From: an uncultured Acidimicrobiales bacterium
GTDB taxonomy: Bacteria; Actinomycetota; Acidimicrobiia; Acidimicrobiales; SHLQ01
Length of the DNA: 64,000 nt
NCBI GenBank assembly: GCA_938038815.1
Contig: CALHTF010000024.1
Coordinates: forward strand, 1-64,000
Reading direction: 5' to 3'
A program made the translations under genes and the position numbers. The notes under the pieces are model-generated. The model made no database searches and had not been told where the DNA came from. It saw only the letters and a list, made by a program, of their open reading frames with translations. Positions 50,000 through 59,209 of the stretch are shown here, piece after piece. Numbering within the stretch: position 1 is the stretch's first letter; every line of letters starts with the position of its first letter.

Positions 50000-50893
50000 T
50001 TACGCGGCGGAGGGAAGAACCAACTTGGCCACGCAGCCGTTCGCCTCGCCGGACTCCAACGAGAGATCGCCACCGAGCGCGTGGGCGATTTTGCGGCTGA
50101 GTCCGAGCCCGAGACCAAGCCCGTCGGTTGCTCGGGCGGCGCTCATGTCGACCCCTTGATCGACGAAGACTGCGGCAACTTGCTCGGCGCTGAGCCCCGG
50201 CCCGCTGTCCTCGACTTCGACGACGAGGCCCGCGTCGTGCGGCGCCAGTCTCACTTGAAGCGAGCCGGGGTCGCTGTGGTTCAACGCATTGTCGATCAAT
50301 TCCCCGACGATTTGATGCACCCGAGCTACATCGACCTCGAGCAAAGTGTCGGTGGGGAAGTACGAGGTCGTTGTAAGAAGGTGCCCGACCAGCAGTGCGG
50401 GCCGCTGCCACCGTTCGAGAATCTCGGCAAGAAGTTCGTCGGGCGAGATGCGTTCCAAACTGGCGATCAGTCCGCCGCTGTTGAGCTCCACGATGTCGAG
50501 GAGACGGGCGATCAGATTATTGAGCCGAGCCGCTGACTCGGACACGGTGACGAGGTACCCGAGGCCCTGCTCGGTGGCGATGTGGGGTTCCAGCAACTCA
50601 AGCATTCCGAGCACGCCGTTGAGAGGCGTTCGCATCTCATGGCTCAACGTCGAAAGAAATTGATCTCGGGCGGTGGTGGCCTTCTCCAACTGTTGGAGCG
50701 TGTCCTCAAGGTCGGCGGTTCGCTCGGCCACCCGTTGGTCGAGTTCACGGTTGGCCAACCACAAGTCGCGCATTCCCTTGTCGGCGATGTGCTCGGCCTC
50801 TTCTCGAGCCGAGCGCTCACGTTTGAGACGGCGTTCGAGGCGCGCCACTCGGGTAGCGAGTTCGGTGAGTTCCTCTGATTGGCCTTCGGTCAC
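50000..50893 (-). CDS. Soluble histidine kinase with N-terminal coiled coil
   Basis: Coiled-coil start; STLSHEMRTPLNGVLGML; ELIDNALNHSDPG; VEDSGPGLS; GLGLGLSRKIAHALGG. Confidence 0.93.
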   Translation of the reverse strand: MTEGQSEELTELATRVARLERRLKRERSAREEAEHIADKGMRDLWLANRELDQRVAERTADLEDTLQQLEKATTARDQFLSTLSHEMRTPLNGVLGMLELLEPHIATEQGLGYLVTVSESAARLNNLIARLLDIVELNSGGLIASLERISPDELLAEILERWQRPALLVGHLLTTTSYFPTDTLLEVDVARVHQIVGELIDNALNHSDPGSLQVRLAPHDAGLVVEVEDSGPGLSAEQVAAVFVDQGVDMSAARATDGLGLGLGLSRKIAHALGGDLSLESGEANGCVAKLVLPSAA

Positions 50894-50905
50894 GTTTGCC
50901 TTGGG

Positions 50906-51457
50906 TTATGCGGCTTTTTCCGCAGACGCAACGATGGCGACATCGAACACGGTGACGGCTTCGCCAGCGCCCGAGACAACATCTATCGCCACGGTTTCGC
51001 CGTACTGTGCCGCTGCACCATGAATAAGACCTTCGGCCAGGACACCCAGCTTGCGGGCCGAGCGATACGTCACCCGCAGGGCACCATCGGGTAGGTCCTC
51101 AAAGGAGAACTCCGGGGGAGCGGCGTCTGGATGTAACTTCAGGACCTCGGGGTGAATGATGTCGTTTACCCGTCGAAGAAACTCATGAGTGTTCGCCGCG
51201 CCCTCGCAAAGGTCGGGCAGTCGTTTCGCCAGGTGAGGAAACGCATGCTCGCCGAGGATCCGCACCAGTTCGTTCGCCTCGATTCCGGTGAGTTCGTGGG
51301 CTGCTCCAACCAGCTTGAAGAGCTCTTCGTCGTCGTAGGTGCCGAGCGAGGTGTAGTCGCCCGAGAGTTCGGCCTTGTCGAGAAGGTCGTCCCACGTATC
51401 TGCGGAGTAGAGGTCGGTTACCGCCTCTTCGACTGCGTTAAAAATTACGCCTTTCAT
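50906..51457 (-). CDS. Standalone H-NOX (haem NO-binding, HNOB) protein
   Basis: MKGVIFNAVEEAV; proximal His102 in IIHPEVLKLHPDAAPPEF; Y131-x-S133-x-R135 in VTYRSARKLGVLAEGLIHG. Confidence 0.93.
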   Translation of the reverse strand: MKGVIFNAVEEAVTDLYSADTWDDLLDKAELSGDYTSLGTYDDEELFKLVGAAHELTGIEANELVRILGEHAFPHLAKRLPDLCEGAANTHEFLRRVNDIIHPEVLKLHPDAAPPEFSFEDLPDGALRVTYRSARKLGVLAEGLIHGAAAQYGETVAIDVVSGAGEAVTVFDVAIVASAEKAA

Positions 51458-51495
51458 GTCCTTTGTGCTCCTAGGTGAATGGTCGCGCGGCCTGA

Positions 51496-53019
51496 TCAGG
51501 CAGCTTGGTTGAGGGTTTGATGAAGGTCTTCGAGTTCGGCTTTGGCGTCCGCAGCGTGCTGACGGAACGCCGGAGCGAGTTCATGCGCGGCGGCGTGGTT
51601 ATCTCGAGCCGCCGCTTCCATGGCAGCGCAGGTCTTCGCAAGTTCGTTCGCTCCGAGCATTGCTGCGGTGGACTTAACCGTGTGGGCTGAACGTTGGGCC
51701 GCCTCGTAGTCGCCCGTGGCGAGCGAGGAGCCGAGCGCTTGCTCCCACTTCGGAAGTTCGCGGAGAAAGGTCTCCACGACCTGGGCAACAATGGCCCGGT
51801 CGCCAAGGTCGGTAACGAGATTTTCGATGGTCGTACGTTCGACCGCAGTCCCGGCTTTGGTTGGCGTGGGCTCGATTCCGTCCGTGCCGATCCACTGCTG
51901 CAGTGTTGAGGCCAGCGCTTCAAGCGAAACGGGCTTGGCGAGGTAGTCGTTCATGCCAGCGGCGAGGCACTGTTCTCGGTCGCCTGACATGGCGCTGGCC
52001 GTCACGGCGATAACGGGCACATCGCAGTTGGCGTGGGAGGCGCCGCGTAGTCGCCGGGTTGTTTCGAGGCCGTCCATATCCGGCATGTGCCAGTCCATGA
52101 GCACCACTTGCACGGTGGTGGTTTCTGCCAAGACCCTCAGGGCATCGGCACCGCTTCCGACCACGACAGGCCGATATCCCAAGCGCTCAAGCTGGGCTGT
52201 GGCGAGTGCCTGATTCACCTCGCTATCGTCGACCACCAAAATTTCGATTCCTGTGCTCTGGTTGGCGGTGGCGACGACCGTTTCTCGATCGATGGCTCGG
52301 CGAGCTTTACCGAATCCAAGGTCGCACCAAAACGTTGAGCCTTCTGGTGATGTCTCAACCGACAGCGTTCCGCCCATCGCTTCCACGAGCTGACGCGAGA
52401 TGGCTAGTCCGAGACCTGTGCCCTTCCGGGCATCGTCGGCGCGTGCTTGTTCGAATGGCTGAAAAAGGGTTTCGAGGGCTTCGTCGGGGATCCCAGGGCC
52501 GGTATCGGTAACTTGAAAGCGGATCTGCTCGTCGGGTCCGACCAGCGCGGCGCGGAGCGAGACCTCACCGGTGTGGGTGTACTTGATGGCGTTCGACAGC
52601 AGGTTCGTAAGTACCTGACGCAGACGAAATTCGTCGCCCAGTACTACCCGGGGAATCGACGGGTCGATGTCGGTGCGGAAGGCGAGCCCCTTCGTGTTGG
52701 CTGATTCGAGCACTCCAAGTGCTGCTTGGTCGGCGATGGCGGCCGGCGAAAAGGCCGACGTTTGGATCGTGAGCTTGCCAGCCGAGATCTTGGAGTAGTC
52801 GAGCAGGTCGTCGAGGATGCGTCGAAGAACATCCCCCTCCCGACTGATCGACTCCACATAGCGGCGTAGTTCAGGCGGCAGACTGGGCGATTCCAGAACC
52901 AGTTCGGTGAGCCCAAGAATGGCGTGCAACGGGGTGCGCATCTCGTGGCCGACCGACGCAACAAATTGAGAACCGGTGGCCGCTACCGGGTCTTCTGCGC
53001 TGGTCGAATCTTCGTACAC
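51496..53019 (-). CDS. Hybrid histidine kinase HisKA-HATPase-REC-Hpt without sensor domain
   Basis: ASVGHEMRTPLHAILGL; NLLSNAIKYTHTG; VVDDSEVNQ...VLMDWHMPDMDGLE; Hpt SAHTVKSTAAMLGANEL. Confidence 0.95.
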   Translation of the reverse strand: MYEDSTSAEDPVAATGSQFVASVGHEMRTPLHAILGLTELVLESPSLPPELRRYVESISREGDVLRRILDDLLDYSKISAGKLTIQTSAFSPAAIADQAALGVLESANTKGLAFRTDIDPSIPRVVLGDEFRLRQVLTNLLSNAIKYTHTGEVSLRAALVGPDEQIRFQVTDTGPGIPDEALETLFQPFEQARADDARKGTGLGLAISRQLVEAMGGTLSVETSPEGSTFWCDLGFGKARRAIDRETVVATANQSTGIEILVVDDSEVNQALATAQLERLGYRPVVVGSGADALRVLAETTTVQVVLMDWHMPDMDGLETTRRLRGASHANCDVPVIAVTASAMSGDREQCLAAGMNDYLAKPVSLEALASTLQQWIGTDGIEPTPTKAGTAVERTTIENLVTDLGDRAIVAQVVETFLRELPKWEQALGSSLATGDYEAAQRSAHTVKSTAAMLGANELAKTCAAMEAAARDNHAAAHELAPAFRQHAADAKAELEDLHQTLNQAA

Positions 53020-53070
53020 AGACCTCCAATCGGCATAGTGGTTCCGATCTGAAGCCGAATTTTCAACCAG

Positions 53071-56000
53071 GTGTTATGTGATGGGTGCTTGACCGCCCCG
53101 CGGATATGCCGATTGGACGAGGTGTTACTTCGCGCGCCATTTGTTGCGCATACAACCCCCGCGACTATCCAGCCGCGCATCGATGTACCCACCCGGGTCC
53201 GTTGGGCACTGGTACTGGTCGTGCTCTTCCATGGCGCGTTGCTCATCAGTGGAACGTTTCGGGGCACCTACGACGCGTATGTGCACATGTTTCTCGGAGA
53301 CCACTACGCCCGAGACTGGTTCAGCACCTGGGACACCCGCTGGTACACCGGATTCACAACGGTCTCGTATCCGCCCGGAACTCACATGGCAATGGCCGCT
53401 ATCTCCAAGCTCACCGGGAGCCTTGAAGCTGCGTTTGTAATCGTTCAGGTTTTGGTCCTCGCCTTGTTGACGATCGGTGTCTATCGATTCAGCCGTCTTT
53501 GGGTCAACGAAGAGGCGGCGGCGAACGCATCGCTGCTGGTGGTGTGCTCGTCGGCCATCGCCGAGACGGTTCATCTCTACGGACAACTTCCGACCACCTT
53601 TGCGCTGGCGTTCTTGCTAAACGCCCTTCCGTTTATCAAGCGCTGGGTATTCGAAGGCCGTTGGCGGGACTTGCTGATCGGTACCACGGTTCTCTCGGCA
53701 TGTACCGCTGGCCACCACGTCACCACATTGTTCGGGTCGGTCTTCTTCCTCGGGCCGGTCCTCGTCGCCGGGTTACTGGCTCAGTCGCGTACACCCGCCG
53801 ACGGTGAATCGGCTTTGCGCGACGAACGTTTCGTCACCCTTGCCCGGCGCCGGTTGCGTCGAATCCGGCCCGCCGTGCTGCGAGGTGCGGTCCTGGGGCC
53901 GTGCATCGTCGCCGCGTTGGTCATCGTTGTGCTGCCATATTGGTTGTGGTCGGGAAGTGACCCGATCAACCAGATCGCTATCCCTCACGGCAGTCGGGCG
54001 AACTTCCTCACCGATCTCAATATCGGGCTTATCTTTTTCTTTGTTCCCTGGGGCCTCATGTTGTTGGTGCTGCCGTACGCCTTGGTGCGGGCCACCGTGG
54101 ACCGGATGTGGCCACTCGCGGCATCGATCCTGCTGCTGTTCGTCCTCGGCACCGGCGGTACAACGCCGATACCCAAATTGTTGCTCGGGCCGGCGTTCGA
54201 TATCTTGACGCTTGATCGCTTCACGTTTTGGGCGGCGATCATGATTTTGCCCCTGGCAGGACTGTTGGTTTCGAGCCTCGAGCACGGCACCGCGGCTGCG
54301 TGGCTGCGTAACACCGGCGGTACCGGGTTCCTGAGGTTCACCCAGGCCGGGCTGGTTGTCGCTCTTCTCGCGACCACCGTGTTCTCGGCGACGCTCAGCC
54401 AATACCGGCCATTCCAACCCGACCCGATCGATCCAGATCCGATCGTGGCGTTTCTTGAGAAGGATCAGCACGAGCGGTGGCGCTATCTGACACTGGGATT
54501 CGGCGATCAGATGGCGTGGTTATCAGCCCAGACCACCGCCACCCAGGTCGATGGCAACTACCACTCCGTGCGGCGACTCCCCGAGCTGACCTCGACGTCG
54601 GTTGAACGACTTGAGGGCGCAAAGTACCGGGGCGTCTCCGGCCTGGGCTCGTTGCAACAGTTCCTGGAAGTGCCCGAGAAGTACCACTTGAAGTTTGTGT
54701 TCTCGAACGACCAGTTCTATGACCCGCTTTTGGTATCGCTCGGGTGGGCGAACCTCGGGCCGCTCGAGAACGGCGTGGTGGTTTGGGAGCGGGCCGATAT
54801 CGAACCCCTTCCCGCTGAACTGCCGGTGCGTGAGGTACCTGGTTGGCAACGGTTGCTCTGGGGATTCGTTCCTCCAGCGGCGATCATGCTGGCGCTGGCG
54901 ATGTTGCTCTGGGTCGCTGTCCACCCAGAACCGGTGTCCGCGTCGGTGGTGGTCGATCTCCAACAGATGCCGACGAGGTCGCCTTCTTCATGGGGCACCA
55001 AGGTGTTGGCTCGCACCCGGGCTCGACTTGCTCGGCCCGTCGGGCGACGTTGGCGAGTCCTTCGTCTCGGATTACTCGCGCTATTTGCGCTCGCACTTGC
55101 GGTCAGGCTCGCCACCGCCTCGGCGGAGACCACATCGAGTACCGACGTCGTCGAGGCGTACTTTGACGATCTCGACTTCCGCCGGTTTGAAGCTGCCTAT
55201 GCACGGCTCGACCCACTCACCCGCCCCGACTACGAACTGTGGCGGCTCCAGCTTTCGGTGTCTGGTGGGTTGGTTTCGAGCTATGCGAAACTCGACTCGA
55301 TGACCACCTCGGTGGTGTCCGATGAGGCTGATCGGGCAGTGGTAGTGGCGAACCTGCAGTACCTCACCTCCTTGAAGTGGCACATCGTCGACGAAGAAGT
55401 CGACGTCGTGCGCCGCGGAGGTCGTTGGTTCGTTGTTGCTGACGAACCGGATCTTGTTGTGCCGCCCGACCAGTTGGTCCGTCGCCCCGAGGTTGACTAC
55501 CTCATCCAAGGTCGCCGACGCGTCACCTCGGCAACGAGTGACTTGATCGATATTCAGGACCGGCCGGAGTTGCGGATCCGTCAGGCTCGCCTTACCGAAC
55601 ACGACGGCTTGCCGGTGGTGGTCGGCGAGGTTGAAAACCTCGACATCGACCCGGCGGACCTGACACTAACCGCCGTGTTGTTCTCCACCGAGGGCGAAGT
55701 GCTGGGCCGGTACAACGCGACCGACCACATGATGAGAACCTTATTGCCTCGCGAGTCGACACCCTTTCGAATCGACTTTCAGCGGGTCGCCGCCGGCCCG
55801 AACGTCGACTTTGATCCGCAAGCATTCAGCCCAATCGAGTTCGACGACCGAATCGGATCGGTCGAGGTGTATGCAAAGGCGGTAGTGACCCAAACCGGGC
55901 TGTTCCGCGGTCTGCAACTGGGTAGGGCGGACATCGTCTCGTCGCCCGATGGGCTCGAACTCGATGTCGAGATCCGAAACGATGGGGTTGTCGAAGCGAC

Positions 56001-56289
56001 GGTTCCGATCGTGCTCGTGAGCTACCTAGACGACGGCGGCGAAGTGGCTTGGGTCGAACGCCACTATCTCGATGACGCGCTTCGGCCACAGCGTTCGGTC
56101 ACCACATCGTTGCGCTTGTCCGAGAACCTTGATGTCGAACCCAGCGCTATCGATGTGTCGACCTACCACAACGGCATCGTTCCGCCGGGTGGTCTCCTCG
56201 ATCCGCTCCGTACCCAGATCGATTTGCCCGACGGCCATCGCTTCTCGGCGCTGCGAATCGACCTCGTGGCCATGGTGCCGGCATCGTGA
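53071..56289 (+). CDS. Large membrane protein, PTPS-related/glycosyltransferase-like TM domain with extracellular C-terminal domains (start uncertain)
   Basis: Multi-TM N half with DAYVHMFLGDHYARDWFSTWDTRWYTGFTTVSYPPGTHM; soluble C half with FxLYD/CARDB-like segments. Confidence 0.75.
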   Translation: MLCDGCLTAPRICRLDEVLLRAPFVAHTTPATIQPRIDVPTRVRWALVLVVLFHGALLISGTFRGTYDAYVHMFLGDHYARDWFSTWDTRWYTGFTTVSYPPGTHMAMAAISKLTGSLEAAFVIVQVLVLALLTIGVYRFSRLWVNEEAAANASLLVVCSSAIAETVHLYGQLPTTFALAFLLNALPFIKRWVFEGRWRDLLIGTTVLSACTAGHHVTTLFGSVFFLGPVLVAGLLAQSRTPADGESALRDERFVTLARRRLRRIRPAVLRGAVLGPCIVAALVIVVLPYWLWSGSDPINQIAIPHGSRANFLTDLNIGLIFFFVPWGLMLLVLPYALVRATVDRMWPLAASILLLFVLGTGGTTPIPKLLLGPAFDILTLDRFTFWAAIMILPLAGLLVSSLEHGTAAAWLRNTGGTGFLRFTQAGLVVALLATTVFSATLSQYRPFQPDPIDPDPIVAFLEKDQHERWRYLTLGFGDQMAWLSAQTTATQVDGNYHSVRRLPELTSTSVERLEGAKYRGVSGLGSLQQFLEVPEKYHLKFVFSNDQFYDPLLVSLGWANLGPLENGVVVWERADIEPLPAELPVREVPGWQRLLWGFVPPAAIMLALAMLLWVAVHPEPVSASVVVDLQQMPTRSPSSWGTKVLARTRARLARPVGRRWRVLRLGLLALFALALAVRLATASAETTSSTDVVEAYFDDLDFRRFEAAYARLDPLTRPDYELWRLQLSVSGGLVSSYAKLDSMTTSVVSDEADRAVVVANLQYLTSLKWHIVDEEVDVVRRGGRWFVVADEPDLVVPPDQLVRRPEVDYLIQGRRRVTSATSDLIDIQDRPELRIRQARLTEHDGLPVVVGEVENLDIDPADLTLTAVLFSTEGEVLGRYNATDHMMRTLLPRESTPFRIDFQRVAAGPNVDFDPQAFSPIEFDDRIGSVEVYAKAVVTQTGLFRGLQLGRADIVSSPDGLELDVEIRNDGVVEATVPIVLVSYLDDGGEVAWVERHYLDDALRPQRSVTTSLRLSENLDVEPSAIDVSTYHNGIVPPGGLLDPLRTQIDLPDGHRFSALRIDLVAMVPAS

Positions 56290-57536
56290 TAGCCCACCTC
56301 AGACGTCGCCGGCTTGTGCTTGTTGCGGTTGCGCTCTTGTTCGTCGTGGCGTTGTTCGCCTTGGTGCTCGATCGCGGGTCCCAAGCTCAAACGTCGCGCC
56401 CCACCGTTCGACAGCTGGTGGTCAAAGCTCCGATTTCGGTTGCGGTGGGCGAAGACTTTGTTGTCGAAGTTTCAGATATCGTCCGCGGCGACGCGGTCGA
56501 AGTGTGGGTGGACGGCGGCTACGGCGCCCGGCGATCTTCCGCCATGGTGAAGGACGGGACCGCCCTCGTCGAAGTCGAGGCTGCCCGAGGTCCGGAATCG
56601 GGAACTGTCCTGATTCACGCGATTGGCGAAGACGCGGTCGGCAATACCACCGTTGAACTCGTACCAGGCCCGGCGGTGGACCCGCTCGACCTCTACCTCG
56701 GGCCGAGAACCGTGCTGGCCGATGGCCGAGATTTCTCGATGATCGTGGCGGTACCGAAGGACTCGTTTGGCAACCCGGTCGCGGCAGGTACCCCAGTCGA
56801 CTATATGGTCACCCGCGAAAGTGGCGCCCAGGCTGACGCCTCAGAGCCGACCGAGGGACTGTTGAGCTTCCACCGAATCTTCTCGCGAACCGTGGCGACC
56901 CGAACCCGCGTGGCAGCCACTGTTGGAGCGGCGAGTGGACCGGAGCGTTCGTTCCTCGAAGTGGCGGGAATCCCGCTTTCGTTTGACCTCTCGCTGCTCG
57001 ACGAAGTGCCGCTTGCCGACGGGCACACGCTCGTCCGCGTTCGCACGTCTGACCTCTCAGACGAGTTCGGCAACATGCTGCCCGATGGAACGATTGTTTA
57101 CCTCGACGCGCAAGGGGTCACCGGAGTTCGGCGCATGCGGTCGGTAACAATCGAGGGCCAAGCCGAGTTCGTGGTTGAGGCCCCAACCGAGCCTGGCCGT
57201 GCCACCTTCGTTGCCACGGCCAGCGGTATACCGAGTACCCGTCTCGAACTTGATTTCCCGTCGGCCGTTGCAGAATTGCCCGTAGAAGCGGTGGCCGTGC
57301 AGGTCGACGGGCGAGAAGCGGTCGAGGTGCGTGTGGGCCGCGTGGTCACCACCCGTGCGAGCTACGTTCCCGACGGCACGCTGGCGCGTGTGGTCGCTGG
57401 CGATGACGTGTTCGAGGTCCCCCTCGAGTTGGGCGAGGCTGCGGTCACGGTTCCGCTGACTTCTGGTACCGCGGAGGTAACGGTTCTCGGCCGCACAACC
57501 TCAGTCGACTTCGAGGTTCAGGAGACTGGATCGTGA
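56286..57536 (+). CDS. Membrane-anchored Ig-like repeat protein
   Basis: N-terminal TM LVLVAVALLFVVALFALVL; repeated beta-rich VxVGxxFxVxVxD / LPDGTIVYLDAQGVTGV segments; GTGA overlap. Confidence 0.55.
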   Translation: MIAHLRRRRLVLVAVALLFVVALFALVLDRGSQAQTSRPTVRQLVVKAPISVAVGEDFVVEVSDIVRGDAVEVWVDGGYGARRSSAMVKDGTALVEVEAARGPESGTVLIHAIGEDAVGNTTVELVPGPAVDPLDLYLGPRTVLADGRDFSMIVAVPKDSFGNPVAAGTPVDYMVTRESGAQADASEPTEGLLSFHRIFSRTVATRTRVAATVGAASGPERSFLEVAGIPLSFDLSLLDEVPLADGHTLVRVRTSDLSDEFGNMLPDGTIVYLDAQGVTGVRRMRSVTIEGQAEFVVEAPTEPGRATFVATASGIPSTRLELDFPSAVAELPVEAVAVQVDGREAVEVRVGRVVTTRASYVPDGTLARVVAGDDVFEVPLELGEAAVTVPLTSGTAEVTVLGRTTSVDFEVQETGS

Positions 57537-58837
57537 TCGCGAGCTCAGCTGACCGCCCTGGCAAGTGGGGTCTACGGTTTGGTTTGGTCCTGGTGGTCGG
57601 TTTGGGCGGCCTGATCGCACTGACCCTTGTGGGTCGCGGTTTGTCTCGGGTGACCCAAAGCGAAAAGACCAGCGATGTTTTGATCGTCGCCTCCGAACTT
57701 CCGCCCGAGCTTGAGGATGCGTTGACCTGGCTTCCCGACGCACCGGACCTGCCGCGGCCGATGGAACCGCTTACCCGAAACGATGTAGCGGCAGCATGGC
57801 TGCGTGCTTGGGCGCAGCTCGCAGTAGTAGAAACCACGGGCGACACCGGTGGACTCGAGGTGTACTTCTCGAACTCGGCCCTCGAAGGTGTACTCGCAAG
57901 TCACTCAGAGCCTGGAACAAACCAGACTCGCCAGATCGGCCATGAGCTCAAGCTCACGTTCTACTCCGAGGATGGTCAGGTTGTCGGCTTGACCTCAACA
58001 AACTCTCGCGTGCTTCGCGGTCGCCAAATTACAGGTTCCGATGGAGCGGTTCGAACCGCGTATTTTGACGGGTCCGAACAGTACGAAGCCGTCCTGTTGC
58101 TCGAGGACGGCAACTGGCGGGTTCAGCATTGGGTTCGAACTGGCACCGACGGCCAGTGGTGGAACGAGCCTCTGACTGAGGAACCCCCGACACTTGAAAG
58201 TGTTGCACCGCAGGCGTTTGTCGATGGCGGCGGCGACCACCCGCTCGGCGCCATGGGGGAGATCACGTTCGATGCGACGCTTTCGGCCGTTGAAGTCGAC
58301 GCCTTGGTTGAGGAAGTGGCCGCCGAAGGCGCGGTTGTGCGAATGCGGATTGGCCGGCCGACAGGCCTAGCAGATTCGGTGACGGACTCGAGCTCAGATG
58401 GGCTCCGGCGTTGGCTCGACCGCTTCAATCAACGTGGGGTGTTGGTCGTCGCGACGCTCTTCGATGGTCATGTCGACCACTCGCCCGAGGTTTGGGATGC
58501 TGACGATCGCTACCTCGCGGAACTCCTGCCGCATCTTCGCGATCACCCCGCCGTGATGCTGTACGACCTGCGGCTAGGGGCCGATCGTGACGTTTCCGAA
58601 GTCGCCGATCGAGACATGGTCGACGCATGGTTGAGCCACGTTGGGCGCACGGTTCGGTCTCACGACCCCGATACGCCGGTCACCATTGGATGGTCCAGCC
58701 CCGATGAAGCGCTCGCGGCGCCAGGTATCGAAGACATCATTACCTTCGTGGCTCACGACCCAGATACCGATCTTGAGCTGATTCGGGCCAGTACCGACGC
58801 GCACCAAATATTTGTTGTGCCAGATTTCAGCGAATGA
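57533..58837 (+). CDS. Membrane-anchored protein with degenerate glycoside-hydrolase-like C-terminal domain
   Basis: TM LVLVVGLGGLIALTLVG; FNQRGVLVVATLFDG...LLPHLRDHPAVMLYDLRLGADRD...TPVTIGWSSPDEAL resembles TIM-barrel glycosidases; GTGA overlap. Confidence 0.5.
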   Translation: MIASSADRPGKWGLRFGLVLVVGLGGLIALTLVGRGLSRVTQSEKTSDVLIVASELPPELEDALTWLPDAPDLPRPMEPLTRNDVAAAWLRAWAQLAVVETTGDTGGLEVYFSNSALEGVLASHSEPGTNQTRQIGHELKLTFYSEDGQVVGLTSTNSRVLRGRQITGSDGAVRTAYFDGSEQYEAVLLLEDGNWRVQHWVRTGTDGQWWNEPLTEEPPTLESVAPQAFVDGGGDHPLGAMGEITFDATLSAVEVDALVEEVAAEGAVVRMRIGRPTGLADSVTDSSSDGLRRWLDRFNQRGVLVVATLFDGHVDHSPEVWDADDRYLAELLPHLRDHPAVMLYDLRLGADRDVSEVADRDMVDAWLSHVGRTVRSHDPDTPVTIGWSSPDEALAAPGIEDIITFVAHDPDTDLELIRASTDAHQIFVVPDFSE

Positions 58838-59039
58838 CCTTCCATGTTTTCGCCAAAGCGCGCTGGTAACCTTGACCGCGGAAACCCCGGGCTTTACCCT
58901 TCGGGTCATACCTAACGAGTCCACGGTTCAGCCGAAACCCGCACGGAATCGGCAGCCTGAGGACTCCGAAATCCACAAAAATTCAGCACCGGCGACATTT
59001 CGGTCTGTTTCAGCGTTTTGGCAAGCCGGCTCGGTCGGG

Positions 59040-59069
59040 TTGCCTTGTGGTGCGCAAGCCCAGTAGCCT
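59040..59069 (+). promoter_or_regulatory. Candidate sigma70-type promoter of rpoBC
   Basis: TTGCCT (59040-59045) - 18 nt - TAGCCT (59064-59069). Confidence 0.35.
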
Positions 59070-59169
59070 TGGCTACGCCGTGCACGCCCTTCCCGTCTTT
59101 TGCTGACCCCAAATTTGTTCTGTGCGTTTACGCGCCCGGACATGTCTACAACAGGGTCAACAGAAACGG

Positions 59170-59209
59170 GACTCAATGAGTCTTTTTGGACTCCAAGGAG
59201 TATTGAGTG
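59170..59209 (+). promoter_or_regulatory. rpoB translation-initiation region with overlapping inverted repeats
   Basis: GACTC-AAT-GAGTC-TTTTTG-GACTC-CAAG-GAGT-ATTGAGTG; ACTCAAT (59171-77) pairs ATTGAGT (59202-08) over the start codon. Confidence 0.5.
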
